From Hanleya hanleyi (taxonomy: Eukaryota > Mollusca > Polyplacophora > Lepidopleurida > Hanleyidae), in the NCBI GenBank assembly GCA_036873755.1, contig JAVTVY010020428.1, positions 1 to 64,000 of the forward strand: a DNA stretch of 64,000 bases, written 5' to 3'. The position numbers and the translations under genes were made by a program. This document shows, piece after piece, positions 19,021 to 29,131 of the stretch; within the stretch, counting starts at the first letter, position 1; each line of letters opens with the position of its first letter. The notes beneath the pieces are model-generated. The model was not told where the DNA came from. It did not search any database and saw only the letters and a list, made by a program, of their open reading frames with translations.

Positions 19021-19375
19021 CCAGGTATGTGTGCCCAGTGGTGGTGGTCGTGGTGGTGGTGTGGTGGTGTGGTGGTGTGTGGTGGTGGTGGTGATGGTGG
19101 CGTTGACGGGCGTCAACGCCCGGTGGTGGTGGTGGTAGTGGTAGTGTGTGTTGTTATGTGGGGGTGGTAGTGGTGATGGTGGTGGTGGTGGTGGTTGCAT
19201 ACACACACACACGCATACACACAGACGCATACACGCATACACACATACACACAGACGCGATGCACACATACACACAGACTCATACACACGCGCACACATT
19301 CACGTACATGCACACGCACATACACGCACACCCTCACACACATACACACAGACGCATACACACACAATATGATTA
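19021..19375. repeat. (GGT)n and (CA)n microsatellites, right arm
   Basis: Mirror of 18,247-18,645. The GGT tract (19,038-19,198) contains GGCGTTGACGGGCGTCAACG, then CA/CATA repeats follow to 19,372. The tract lengths differ from the left arm, as expected of independently mutating microsatellites. Confidence 0.9.
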
Positions 19376-19439
19376 TTCACACGCAGGACATGAGAGCTTC
19401 TGGACATGGACCTGATAGAAGTCCGGAATGGTCGAACAT

Positions 19440-19898
19440 TCGTAAACATCGGGGCACTTTTACATCCGGGGACTTTTACATCCGGGTACATCCGGGTTCT
19501 TGTACATCCGGGCTCTTGTCAATGACGTCCGCGCCTACATCCGGGTACTTCTATCCGGGTCCTTTAGCTGTGTGTTCCATACGGGTACATCGGGGTTTAC
19601 ACCTGAACAGCCGCATAGTTACGGAGGTGACCGAAGAGACACGGAGGTGACCGAAGATGTCACGGAGGTGCCCGAAGAGACACGGAGGTTACCGAAGATG
19701 TCACGGAGGTCACCGAAGAGACACGGGGGTGACCGAAGATGTCACGGAGGTTACCGAAGAGACACGGTGCCCGAAGAGTCACGGACGTCACGGAAAAGAC
19801 ACGGAGGTGACCGAAGAGACACGGAGGTTGCCGAAAAGACACGGAGGTGCCCGAATAGTCACGGACGTCACCGAAAAGACACGGAATGTCCAAATTGA
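19440..19898. repeat. CCGGG repeats and 20-bp minisatellite, right arm
   Basis: TACATCCGGG-type repeats (19,460-19,560) precede about 13 copies of CACGGAGGTGACCGAAGAGA (19,620-19,895). This lies directly upstream of the right TATA box. One 20-bp unit is shortened relative to the left arm. Confidence 0.85.
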
Positions 19899-19935
19899 AC
19901 TGATTGTGCTAAAAATAGATCACCAGCTAGCTTGC

Positions 19936-19943
19936 TATAAAAG
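19936..19943 (+). promoter_or_regulatory. TATA box of the right zinc-finger gene
   Basis: TATAAAAG, 46 bases upstream of the ATG at 19,989, in the same context as the left-arm promoter. The two promoters face away from each other across about 2.3 kb. Confidence 0.75.
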
Positions 19944-19988
19944 GGAAGCGGCCTGGCCGTTTCATCAGACGCTCTGTCCACCACCAAG

Positions 19989-20914
19989 ATGTTCACTTGT
20001 ACTACGTGCTCGAAATCATTCACTCGTCTGCACGACTTGTGCCGCCATGAGGCTACCAAGCACGCCGGAACCGCCCGGTATAGCTGTACGATATGTACAC
20101 TGTCGTTTCAGCGCCCGGATCATTTACAGCGCCATGAACGTTCAATTCATGGGCCACCCAAGCGTCCATGCGAAGAATGTGGTCAACTCTTCAAACGACC
20201 CAGTCAGTTAAGACGGCATGAGCGTTTGATTCATGGTCCGTCACCACGGCATGAAGGACAACTTTCCACTAAAGAGGCACCCAGGAGGGACAGACCCACT
20301 GAAGATGAACCCGGGGAGACGAATGCCACTGGTGATGCGATCACGGAGAGCCCGCCTATACCCACAGTTCAGAAGAGCCTAGATATCCAGCCGGTCCCTA
20401 GCATTACTGTTCCCAGTCATACGCCTGACAACAACGAACATTTTCTGGAAGATGCGGTGGAGTTCCCAGCGATCTCTTACAGGACGCCCATCCAGTGAGT
20501 GACATCTATCGGCGCCATTGGCCCATGATACGGCACTGTTTCCTCCGTCATCGCCCTATTCAAGATATCTACAATTTCCGGCTGACTGGCCTCACCCGTC
20601 TACGCAACTACGTGGAAGCCATCTTCAATGACCAAGCTACGTCCTTCAAATTGAATCTGGCGTTTGGTTATGTGCTGCAGCATAAGGAGACAGACCGAGT
20701 CCGATACTTTTACCCGAGCAGTAACATCCGGGTATTTGACCAACCGTTTATCATCATTAATCGGGCGTCGCTAGAGCCCGTGCTGGACCAAGTGGACCAA
20801 TTGGATGTCTTGGAATGGGCCTATCAACAGCGCCCCAACACCAAGTGCGTCGTAGAGAGGGTCACCAATGTTACGTTCTTCGTGACAAAATTACGGAATC
20901 TTCCCATCGGATGA
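19989..20914 (+). pseudogene. C2H2 zinc-finger gene, right-arm copy with a frameshift
   Basis: Mirror of the 308-residue gene in the left arm. All three fingers and the linker are open to codon 169. A one-base loss near 20,459-20,463 (the left arm reads GGATATTCCC where this copy reads GGAGTTCCC) then shifts the frame, and translation stops near 20,498. The conserved C-terminal domain is still open in the original frame from 20,495 to 20,914. Other differences include an Arg-to-Cys change at codon 18 and the loss of the conserved tryptophan of KWVVERV. A truncated protein with zinc fingers but no C-terminal domain could still be made. Confidence 0.85.
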
Positions 20915-21310
20915 ATGTATTCACCCATGCACTGATAGATACTCAGAATGCACAAACAACTATCTGAGGATATGTGGCCTCAACGGTATCCTGGGCTGCC
21001 CGACGATGATTAGAATAAACGGTTCAAAGCGAACATGACCGAAGATGGAACTTTCTGAAATGGAGACTTCTGATTGGACAGGAATACATCTAACGGAAAG
21101 GAACGAATATGACAGATGCAAATGGTGACCTCTGATTGGACAAGAGTCTTCTTGAATTGTAAATATACCCAACGCGGCTCCCCCAGCGTGGGTATGATGT
21201 AACATTGGGGAGAATAAACTATATGAAAAAACTTCTTGTTGTTGTTGTTCTCTCATGGCTCATCCTTGTTGTTGTTGTTGTACTCTCTCCGGTCTGTTAA
21301 GGCGTAACGA
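20915..21310 (+). other. 3' flank of the right zinc-finger gene
   Basis: Mirror of the left 3' flank. It has CTTCTGATTGGACAGG at 21,061 and CTCTGATTGGACAAG at 21,132, the inverted repeat around CTCCCCCAGCGTGGGTATGA, AATAAACTATATG at 21,211, and a GTT trinucleotide repeat. Confidence 0.6.
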
Positions 21311-21399
21311 CGGACGTCACTGCATTTCGAAGAATGAGTGACAATTCCATGGAATATCTAGAAAATCAGAGCTTCTGAGCTATTTCACCAGGGCGTTGA

Positions 21400-22500
21400 A
21401 TCATTGAGCTTGGTGTTGGCGGGCGTTGCTACAAGATGACACCTCACACGACGCATTCGGACCAAGGATGGTCCATCTCTACACCAAATACCTTCCTTCA
21501 CTGCCCCAAAATACCCGCTTTCGCTACTACTCGTACTGATGACGTCACCAGTGACGTCACAGATGCTGCGGACATGCCTCACATCGGGGTGTACACCCCG
21601 AGAGCTACAACATGACACCTCCCACGACGCATTCGGACCAAGTATGGTCCATCTCTATCCCAAATACCTTCCTTCACTGCCCCGAAATGCCCACTTTCGC
21701 TACTACTCGTACTGATGACGTCACCGATGACGTCACAGATGACGCGGACATCCCTCAAATCGGGATGTACACCCCGAGAGCTACAACATGACACTTCCCT
21801 AGACACATTCGGACCAAGATGGTCCCTCTCTACCCCAAATACCTTCCTGTACTGCCCTAAAATGCCCACTTTCGCTACTACTCGTACTGATGATGTCACC
21901 GATGACGTCACAGGTGACGCGGACATCCCTCAAATCGGGATGTACACCCCGAGAGCTACAACATGACACTTCCCTAGACACATTCGGACCAAAGATGGTC
22001 CCTCTCTACCCCAAATACCTTCCTTCACTGCCCCAAAATGCCCACTTTCGCTACTACTCGTACTGATGACGTCATCGATGACGTCACAGGTGACGTGGGC
22101 AGCCCTCAAATCGGGGTCTACACCCCGAGAGCTACAAGATGACACCTCCCAGGACGCATTCTCCATCTCGACCCCATATACCTTCCTGTACTGCCCCAAA
22201 ATGGCCACTTTACTTACTACAACCAACTGCGCATGCGCAGATTGACGCGACTTGCACTTAAAAACACACCATTCTGACTCTAACCCACACAAGCTTCACT
22301 TTGACACCTTCCACGACCCATTCGGACCCATAGCGGTCCATCTCTACCCCAAACACACACCCACATACCACCCAAAATGCCCGCTTTCTATACTACGGCC
22401 AGACTGCGCATGCGCAGACTATCGAAAACGGACGAACCATTAGTCCAGTCGGATGCTCCTCCACGAGAGCTTCAAAATAAGACCTCATACGACATCATAG
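21400..22500. repeat. 176-bp TGACGTCA satellite, right arm
   Basis: Mirror of 15,030-16,160. It has four regular units with GATGACGTCACCGATGACGT-type cores, then units with GCGCATGCGCAGA at 22,230 and 22,406. Frames through it mirror those on the left and are not genes. Confidence 0.85.
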
Positions 22501-23225
22501 GATCATTAGGGGCTCACCTAGACCCCAAAACGTCCACCCCGTATGGGCCTATACCCCCATAGCCATGCAGTATAGGCCTATGGGCCTACCCAGGCCTCGG
22601 TGAACTTTTCCAAAAATTTCACCGTTTCGCTCCGGGACCATTCCCATCGTGTTCTAAATGACGAGACGTGAAAAACAAATCCAAGCAGCCCATATCACAA
22701 TGAACGTGTGTGAATTTCCAAGGTTGAACCTATACCCCCATATGGCCAGTACGGGACTATATGGGCTATATGGTACTTTTCCAAAAATTTCACCGTTGCA
22801 CTCCGAGACCCTTCCCATCGTGTTCTAAATGACTAGACGTGAAAAACAAATCCAAGCAACCCATATCACAATGAACGTGTGTGAATTTTCCAGGTTGGAC
22901 CTATACCCCCCATAGCCAGCCTATAGGCCTATATACAGACCTCGGTGACTTTTTCCAAAAATTTCACCGCTTCGCTCCGGGACCCCTCCCATTGTGTTTT
23001 TCTCGGCGAGACGAGAACAACGAGACCCCACAACCCATAGTAAAGCCCACAAAAAAAATTGACCACCCCTCCCCCCATATAGCCAGTATGAGCCTATATA
23101 CAGACCTCGGTGACTTTTCCCATAAATTTCACCGATTCGCTCCGGGACCCTTCCCATTGTCATTTTCTTGGCGAGACGAGAAAAACGAGACCCCACAAGC
23201 CATAGTAAAGCCTACAAAAAATTTT
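22500..23225. repeat. Second satellite, right arm
   Basis: Mirror of 14,150-15,000, with TTTCACCG[TC]TTCGCTCCGG, CATCGTGTTCTAAATGAC and TATACCCCCATATGGCC words. It has about four units, at least one fewer than the left arm. Confidence 0.8.
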
Positions 23226-23942
23226 TCCCTTATATTGTATAATACAGACCCCTATTGTAGGGGTAAAGTCCGAGTTCCGCTTTTTATATTTTCTGAAAAC
23301 AATCCTAATTTTACATGCACCCACCCCATTGACTGGATAGGCAGGCCCAATAAGCCCGGGGACCGATATTAGCCCGTTTGGCTAGAGTTGATAGGTGTTT
23401 TCCCCTATTTTAGGGGTAAAGTCCGTATTCCGCTTTTTATAGTTTCGGGAAAAAATCATAATTTTACATGCACCCACCCCATTGACTTGATAGGCAGGTC
23501 CCAATAAACCCGGGGACCGATATTAGCCCTTTTGGCTAGAGTTGATAAGAGTTTTCCCCTATTTTAGGGGTGAAGTCCGTGTTCCGCTTTTTATATTTTC
23601 GGGGAAAAATCCTAATTTTAAATGTACCCACCCCATTGACTTGATAGGCAGGCTCCGATAAGCCCGGGGACCGATATTAGCCCTTTTGGCTAGGGTTGAT
23701 AGGGATTTCCCCCTATTTTAGGGTAAAGTCCGTGTTCCGCCTTTTTATATTTTCGGAAAAAATCCTAATTTTACATGCACCCAACCCATTGACTTGATAG
23801 GTAGGTGCCAATAAGCCCGGGGACCGATATTAGCCCTTTTGGCTAGGGTTGATAGGTGTTTTCCCCTATTTTAGGGGTAAAGTCCGTGTTCCGCTTTTTA
23901 TAGTTTGGGGAAAAATCCTAATTTTACATGCACCCACCCATG
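23225..23942. repeat. Five-copy 153-bp satellite, right arm
   Basis: TTTACATGCACCCACCCCAT-type unit boundaries fall at about 23,319, 23,472, 23,625, 23,779 and 23,933. It is one unit short of the left arm. Confidence 0.85.
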
Positions 23943-24090
23943 ACTGGATGCCTCTTTACGAATGCTTCACTTTGATACCTCACTCGACCCAATCGGACCA
24001 TGCAGCGTATTTGAAGTCTCGGGACTACTTTTTCTCCGCGGAAGCTTTTTCCAGCGACCGTATCACCGCCAGACCGCGGAGGAATTCGCG
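23943..24090. repeat. Subterminal block, right arm copy
   Basis: Same orientation as 6895-7045: CTTCACTTTGATACCTCACT, then GGGACTACTTTTTCTCCGCG, then GACCGTATCACCGCCAGACC. Confidence 0.8.
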
Positions 24091-24262
24091 GTGAAAGAGG
24101 GGGCGCCACCTGTTGGAACTATAGCGGCCTTGACCTCTACACGGCCTCAGAGGTCAAAGGCCGTAAATGGCCGCTTCCTATACTTTAACCTGGGTTCCCC
24201 CTTAAATTTTAACCGGGGGAACAAATAAGTAGGTCAATGCGCGGTTAAAATGGTAGACTATA

Positions 24263-25889
24263 GTACTATCACCCGTTCGTGGTTAACACGTTAATATTAA
24301 TTCTGTTATAATGAATTCATCGAATAAATGTTCTTTAGTACTATTTTATTATGGCTGAGAGACCAAATCGATGACCATACATGATCAAGTTATTCACCTG
24401 TACCATGTGTACGTCTGCAGCAAAATGTTTGAGATTGAACTGTGAGTTACTAAAAACTCGAAACAGTCAAACACGCGGATCGGATTTTTGTGTAGAGAAA
24501 GTCGGTCTAGGCTTAATTTATAATGACACACACCAATAAAGAAATGGTGGCTTGATGATGGGTACCATTTCATGCCACAGTGCGAACTCTTACATCAGGC
24601 TATGTGAAGTGACTTAATACATCAGCCAGAGAACATTACTTTCAAAGTCCTAGTTCGACATGCGGTTCATGTGCACATTATGCCAGCAAGCACTTAACTT
24701 CCGGCTAACCCCACACTTTCCAGATCGGTCCTTGCGCGAACTACATTAATCAAACCTTTAATGAAAACAAACAAATCGACGTTTTTTTAACCATAATGGT
24801 GCATCGTGACCTGTGTTCACCAGTTGCACACGTAATCGGCTTGTAATACGCAGATTATAAGCTACAAACGTTTCCGCCGGCATTGATGCATCTGCATCAA
24901 TAAGTTTTCTTGTGTTGAGTTTTATTCACTGGGAAAGGCCAAGAACGCATCTCCAGTCATCTGGGATCCTGGAGCTTCCGGGGCCTAGGCGGCCCCTGGA
25001 ACCTCGCCTTATTGTGCTGTCATAGTATAGCTCCCCCCCCCCCCCGCCCCAAATCTGAAAACTTGTCTACGCCCTTGTAACTGCAGGGGTTCTTTCCTCA
25101 ATTTCAAGAAAAATTCAAATCTCGTTGATATGCACTCTTAAAATAATTCATGGATTTTGTTCCAGGTTTTATTCAGGCCATTTGACGACAATTGTGTTTC
25201 AAGGATGATTTTTTTATTATTTTTCTTGAAAATGAGGAAAGAATCTCTGCAGTTAAGAGCAACTTACTCGAACTCCAAGAACTCGTCCTGAATTTTAAGT
25301 TCAATCGTCTAGAACGATCGTGGAAATGCCGGACGATTTAAAGAGTGCAGAAGTACTAATATTCTTCAGTCAGTTCTTAGAAAGAGTAGAAAGAACAAAA
25401 TAACTTCAATTCCATCATAATTTTCTTTTTTTTTTCTTTTTGAGAGTTATGGGACTATCTCTCTCCGCTAAATTGAAAGCTTATAGATCTACACTACAAT
25501 CTGTCGGGACGTGACAGGTTAAGTAACGGTATACAGTGTTGGACAGCAGTAAATAAAAGGATATTTTCAACGGCCTGGTAAATGTGGTCACATAAGGAGG
25601 TATACTGTAAGAACAACTGAAAAACACAAACACATAAACGCACACAGAAAATTCACACACACATACACGCGTAAATCCAGTGGAATAAAGAAATTCAAGA
25701 CGATGTACGGATGTGGGGGTTGCGTATATTTTTTGGAAGCGAAGATATACTTACAACAGTACAACACAGCGAGTTGCAGACTTTCCGAGAGATAACTTCA
25801 TAACAGGCATCATTCCAAGCACGGACTAATATTTAACACCATTTAAAAGCTATACGATAATGCAGGATAATCATTATTCATTTACGCTG
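24263..25889. other. Right-half-specific spacer
   Basis: About 1.6 kb without a left counterpart. It has a poly-C run (25,031-25,045) and a CA-rich stretch (25,615-25,670). No gene, RNA or clear transposon ends found. It may be an insertion acquired after the inverted duplication. Confidence 0.4.
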
Positions 25890-26394
25890 ACATTTTCTTC
25901 ATCGATAGTGGCAGAGATCATTCATGAAATGACGGCCTCGCCATACGATCCACATCGCAATAGCTGCTCCCTAAGCATGCGCAGATCGATTTTGTCCTAA
26001 AATACCGAAAGGCGACGGGAAGGGCGACGTCGCTAGCGACGTCGTGGGCGACGTCGCGTTTAAACAGAGCGACGTCGCGTCGCGTTCTATCTCTTAACAT
26101 TATAAGAACGCGACGGGGAGGGCGACGGGATGGGCGACGTCGCGATCGACGTCGTGGGCGACGTCGCCCATCGCGTCGTGTTGATTAAAGCGACGCGCGA
26201 CGGGAAGAGCGACGTCGCCCGCGACGTCGTGGGCGACGTCGCGTTTAAAAAGGGCGACGTCGCGTCGCGTTCTATCTCTTAACATTATAAGAACGCGACG
26301 GGAAGGGCGACGGGAAGGGCGGCGTCGCGGGCGTCGTCGCCCTTCCCTTCGCCTGCGACGCGCGACGCAAAAATGGCCGAAATGGAACACCATA
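25890..26394. repeat. Outer inverted repeat with CGACGTCG array, right copy
   Basis: Mirror of 11,497-11,960. The GGGCGACGTCGC/GACGTCGTGGGCGACGTCGC array occupies 26,000-26,360 and is longer than on the left, with an added GGAAGGGCGACGGGA segment. Confidence 0.8.
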
Positions 26395-28050
26395 GTAAAT
26401 AAAACAATATCCCACCGGGTCATAGACATGTTATGCGACATAAGTGTAGTGGGTATGGTAGATGTTTCAGTGTTAACATTAAATTATTGAAAAACATACA
26501 TAAAATTAATATTTAAACTTTAAATAGTCTGTTGAAATAAAATATCCAATTATCAAGATATTCGCAGCGGTTTCCAATATATTATGTATGCAAATGAGCT
26601 TAAGCTAGAGACCCACACCTCAGACCCAATACATTTCAAATAGGTTAAAATTCAATTTCTTGCGAATAATCTTTGGTTTATTGAAAGTATATGTTAATTG
26701 TTAAAAGAAATATGCAAATGTTTTGTTTTAAGAGGGATAACTTCGTTGCCATGGGAGCCATGTCAATTTAATAGGAATAACCTGAAAATAGATAGGAAAG
26801 TGTCACATGAGTGTCACAAACAGCTTTGTTACCATTAGAAATAAATTAACCTCTTGACCCTCACTTTTTTATTTGACTTTAGAAGAAAAAACAGAGTAAA
26901 TGAAGTGATTTACGTGCTATCTGAATTTTATCAAAAGTCTTGGTCCATTATTATCTAAAAATCCAATCTTACGGGTATCCTTTTCTCCATTTCCCCATCA
27001 TTTCTGTATTAATCTGAGACAAGGGGTAATTCGTGATAAAGGGGAACCGAATCGGTTTACTCTAGGGTCAATTTTAGGAGAAGAAAGTGGTTGTTGAGAT
27101 ATTGGAAGTTGAAATATCAATCTGATATTCAGGGAATTTATACATATGAGATCTTGTAATTTCACCAAGTGAGCTGATTATAATGAGCTTCATTTGTGCT
27201 TGAATATTCGCAGAGCTATAGGCCCAATATCTTTCAAGGTTATTGTATTGGTTATTTATAGCATTATTCGAACTTTATAACTTTGAGTTCGAAAAATATC
27301 CAATTATTTTTAGAAATGCGGTTTCCATAGCACCAGTTACTAGGGGCTTCATTTTGAAAATTTTGCAGGTTATGAAATCTGAGTCACTGAATTGCCGTAA
27401 CAAGTGTCTATGGGAGTCATCTTCATTAAAAATAAAATCAAGTTTAACTTTTTATGTTCCTGGTATAAAATGCTTAGTTACTGGTTACTATGGTCAATAT
27501 ATCTGAAACTATTGGTAACCAAGTGACAAAAGTGTGAAACAATTCTAACGGAATACAAACGAATCTTTAGTCTATGTAATAGAGAAAGAAGATATGCCCT
27601 TATTTTCCTATCTGATTATGTCTAGTTCACAGTGTGACATCACCGAAGCTCATTTTCATACAAAATTTGTACCAAACCCAAGAATCTTTGATGTCCCATT
27701 TATTGTCCAGGCCATTTTGGTCCGCTAAAAGCCTGATCCCTTTATTTTACTTTATGCATTTCAGTTAAAAAACAAATTAACAGAAACAGTATTTTAGCTC
27801 ACCTAAATTGAACCAGACATGGAACCTATCCCAATAAGTACATCACCCAAATCAAGGATCAAGGAATTAAAAGTAGTAAGAAGTCCGGATCATTGTAAGT
27901 GATTGCACAACATTATATTAAAACAGTCGGGTCAGGGGCTTTTGACTATGCGATCTCAAATCCAGGGCACGCACGTGTATTTGTTTATACGGAAGTTACA
28001 ACTACGCATGAACCTCGAAAGGCCCAATATTGACCAATCAGCTATCGGCT
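26395..28050. other. AT-rich filler at the right end of the palindromic element
   Basis: About 1.65 kb of AT-rich sequence with no counterpart in the left end, where only 280 bases separate the outer repeat from the terminus. An 87-codon frame at 27,243-27,506 has no family features. No gene called. Confidence 0.4.
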
Positions 28051-28351
28051 AACCTACTCTCTCTATCAATGAATGCGGTACAACGCGCACGAGGCACGGA
28101 AATATTACACAATCATTCAGATGCTGTATTATATTTTGCCACAAATCTATACCACAATTTATCACAAAAATAGAAGTAACCAATGGTTAAACCCTAAGGA
28201 ATACAGCGTTTTACAGCTTCAGCGACCATCTCGGGTATTTCGGTTTGAACCCGGCGATGAACACAAATAAACCTCGGAGGTCAGGCCTCATACGTCACTC
28301 CATAATGAGACTCCTACACTAACGGCATACAATCTCATGGCCCAGGCCACA

Positions 28352-28363
28352 CCCCTCCCAGCT
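28352..28363 (-). other. Polypurine tract of the outer LTR retrotransposon
   Basis: CCCCTCCCAGCT on the plus strand is AGCTGGGAGGGG on the minus strand, directly upstream of the LTR start TGTGGCCTGGG. It is closely similar to the tract of the large element at 54,545. Confidence 0.6.
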
Positions 28364-28579
28364 TTATCAGAGAGTTGGCTCCTGACAATTCCTCATAACA
28401 TCAAACACATTTACAATTCATGTCAAGTATGATGTATCAATTAAACCAATGTACAAAACTAAGTATCTATTGGAACATGTGACTTATAAGGAATATTCAA
28501 ACAACTGACTAGTTGGTTACATCACGCACAGCTCAGTAACCATGGTAGCTGTGTAGCATCCCAGTACATGCTACATTTA

Positions 28580-28975
28580 CTACTTATTCTGATAAATGTC
28601 ACTGGCTTGCTTCATCAAAGAAGAACTGAGCGTAACCAAAAAATTTCCCAAATCTGCATGTTCCTGACAGTCAGTGTCTTTAATTTCTGTCGACACAACT
28701 GTAGTTCTCGCTGATCTAGGTTCCTTGTAAGGGTTGCGGTGATGTCCAGCAGTGGTACGAGATGTCCTTCTAGGGGCTACCACACGTGTCGATTCTGCCA
28801 CAGTTAAATTTTGATCATTTGAGTCCGGTTGCCTGTCGGTCACATCTGTGTCTGGAGAAATTTCAAAAGTCTCTGGTTCCGCAACTACAATGAATCCAAA
28901 AAGATTTTGCCCAATTCCAGGAAAATGTAGTACACTTTGAACAGTTCTAGTCCAGGAAAACAAAGTTCGTCTCAA
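28580..28975 (-). pseudogene. C-terminal tail of a Ty3/gypsy-type Pol polyprotein
   Basis: A 131-codon frame on the minus strand. Its central APRRTSRTTAGHHRNPY resembles the basic tail that follows integrase in some Ty3/gypsy polyproteins. It lies about 230 bases before the polypurine tract, the right place for the end of pol in the outer element. Nothing further upstream of pol survives, because the internal region is short and is interrupted by another retrotransposon. The identification rests on the tail motif and position only. Confidence 0.4.
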
Positions 28976-29131
28976 ACAGTTTAATTACCTGAAAACCGTT
29001 CTATTCCAGGAAAACAGTTTCATTTCAAGAAAACACTTTATTACAAGAAAACAGTTCTATTTCAGGAAAACAATTTCGATCTGAGAAATTCGTTCCAGGA
29101 AAATACAATTCACCTCAAACAGTTTTGTTCC
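28880..29131. repeat. TTCCAGGAAAACAGTT-type degenerate repeats
   Basis: TT[CT]CAGGAAAA followed by a CAGTT word recurs roughly every 25-30 bases. Similar CCAATCCAGGAAA repeats resume at 32,826, on the other side of the inserted 3.7-kb retrotransposon. The insertion therefore landed inside one repeat field. Confidence 0.65.

Larger units (their letters stand above)
18840..24262. repeat. Right arm of the giant palindrome
   Basis: Inverted counterpart of 12,422-18,816, ending GGTTAAAATGGTAGACTATA. It has one fewer 153-bp satellite unit, lacks the 525-bp insertion, and carries a frameshift in its zinc-finger gene. Confidence 0.9.
11214..28066. mobile_element. 16.85-kb palindromic composite element
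   Basis: The sister LTR at 33.4-34.4 kb is continuous where this block interrupts it, so the block is an insertion. Its ends are imperfect inverted repeats of about 40 bp: ATAGAGAGAGAAGGTTAGCC at 11,214 and the complement of ATAGAGAGAGTAGGTTAGCC ending at 28,066. TGCGG lies beside the left end (11,209-11,213) and seven bases beyond the right end (28,074-28,078), a possible but imperfect target duplication. Inside are outer CGACGTCG arrays, a roughly 12-kb inverted duplication carrying two divergent zinc-finger genes, and AT-rich filler. No transposase, polymerase or integrase is present. Confidence 0.7.
9652..28351 (-). mobile_element. Split 3' LTR of an old LTR retrotransposon
   Basis: Three pieces (9652-10,327; 11,197-11,213; about 28,074-28,351) align in order with the continuous LTR at 33,356-34,354. 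Examples are CCTTTTATTATACGG...GGGGAAGAAACGATGGGAGC on the left and CGCGCACGAGGCACGG to GGCCCAGGCCACA on the right. The gaps are a foldback element and a 16.85-kb palindromic element. The right end, 28,351, is followed by CCCCTCCCAGCTTT, the complement of a polypurine tract, which fits a minus-strand element. The left about 38 bases of the LTR are absent or replaced, so the outer edge and target duplication cannot be confirmed. Confidence 0.75.

Noticed and set aside
12422..24262. Palindrome as a pure assembly artefact
   Set aside because: Arm-specific insertion, satellite copy-number differences, a frameshift and scattered substitutions, plus an empty target site, argue against simple artificial duplication. 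A misjoin of two haplotypes cannot be excluded without reads.
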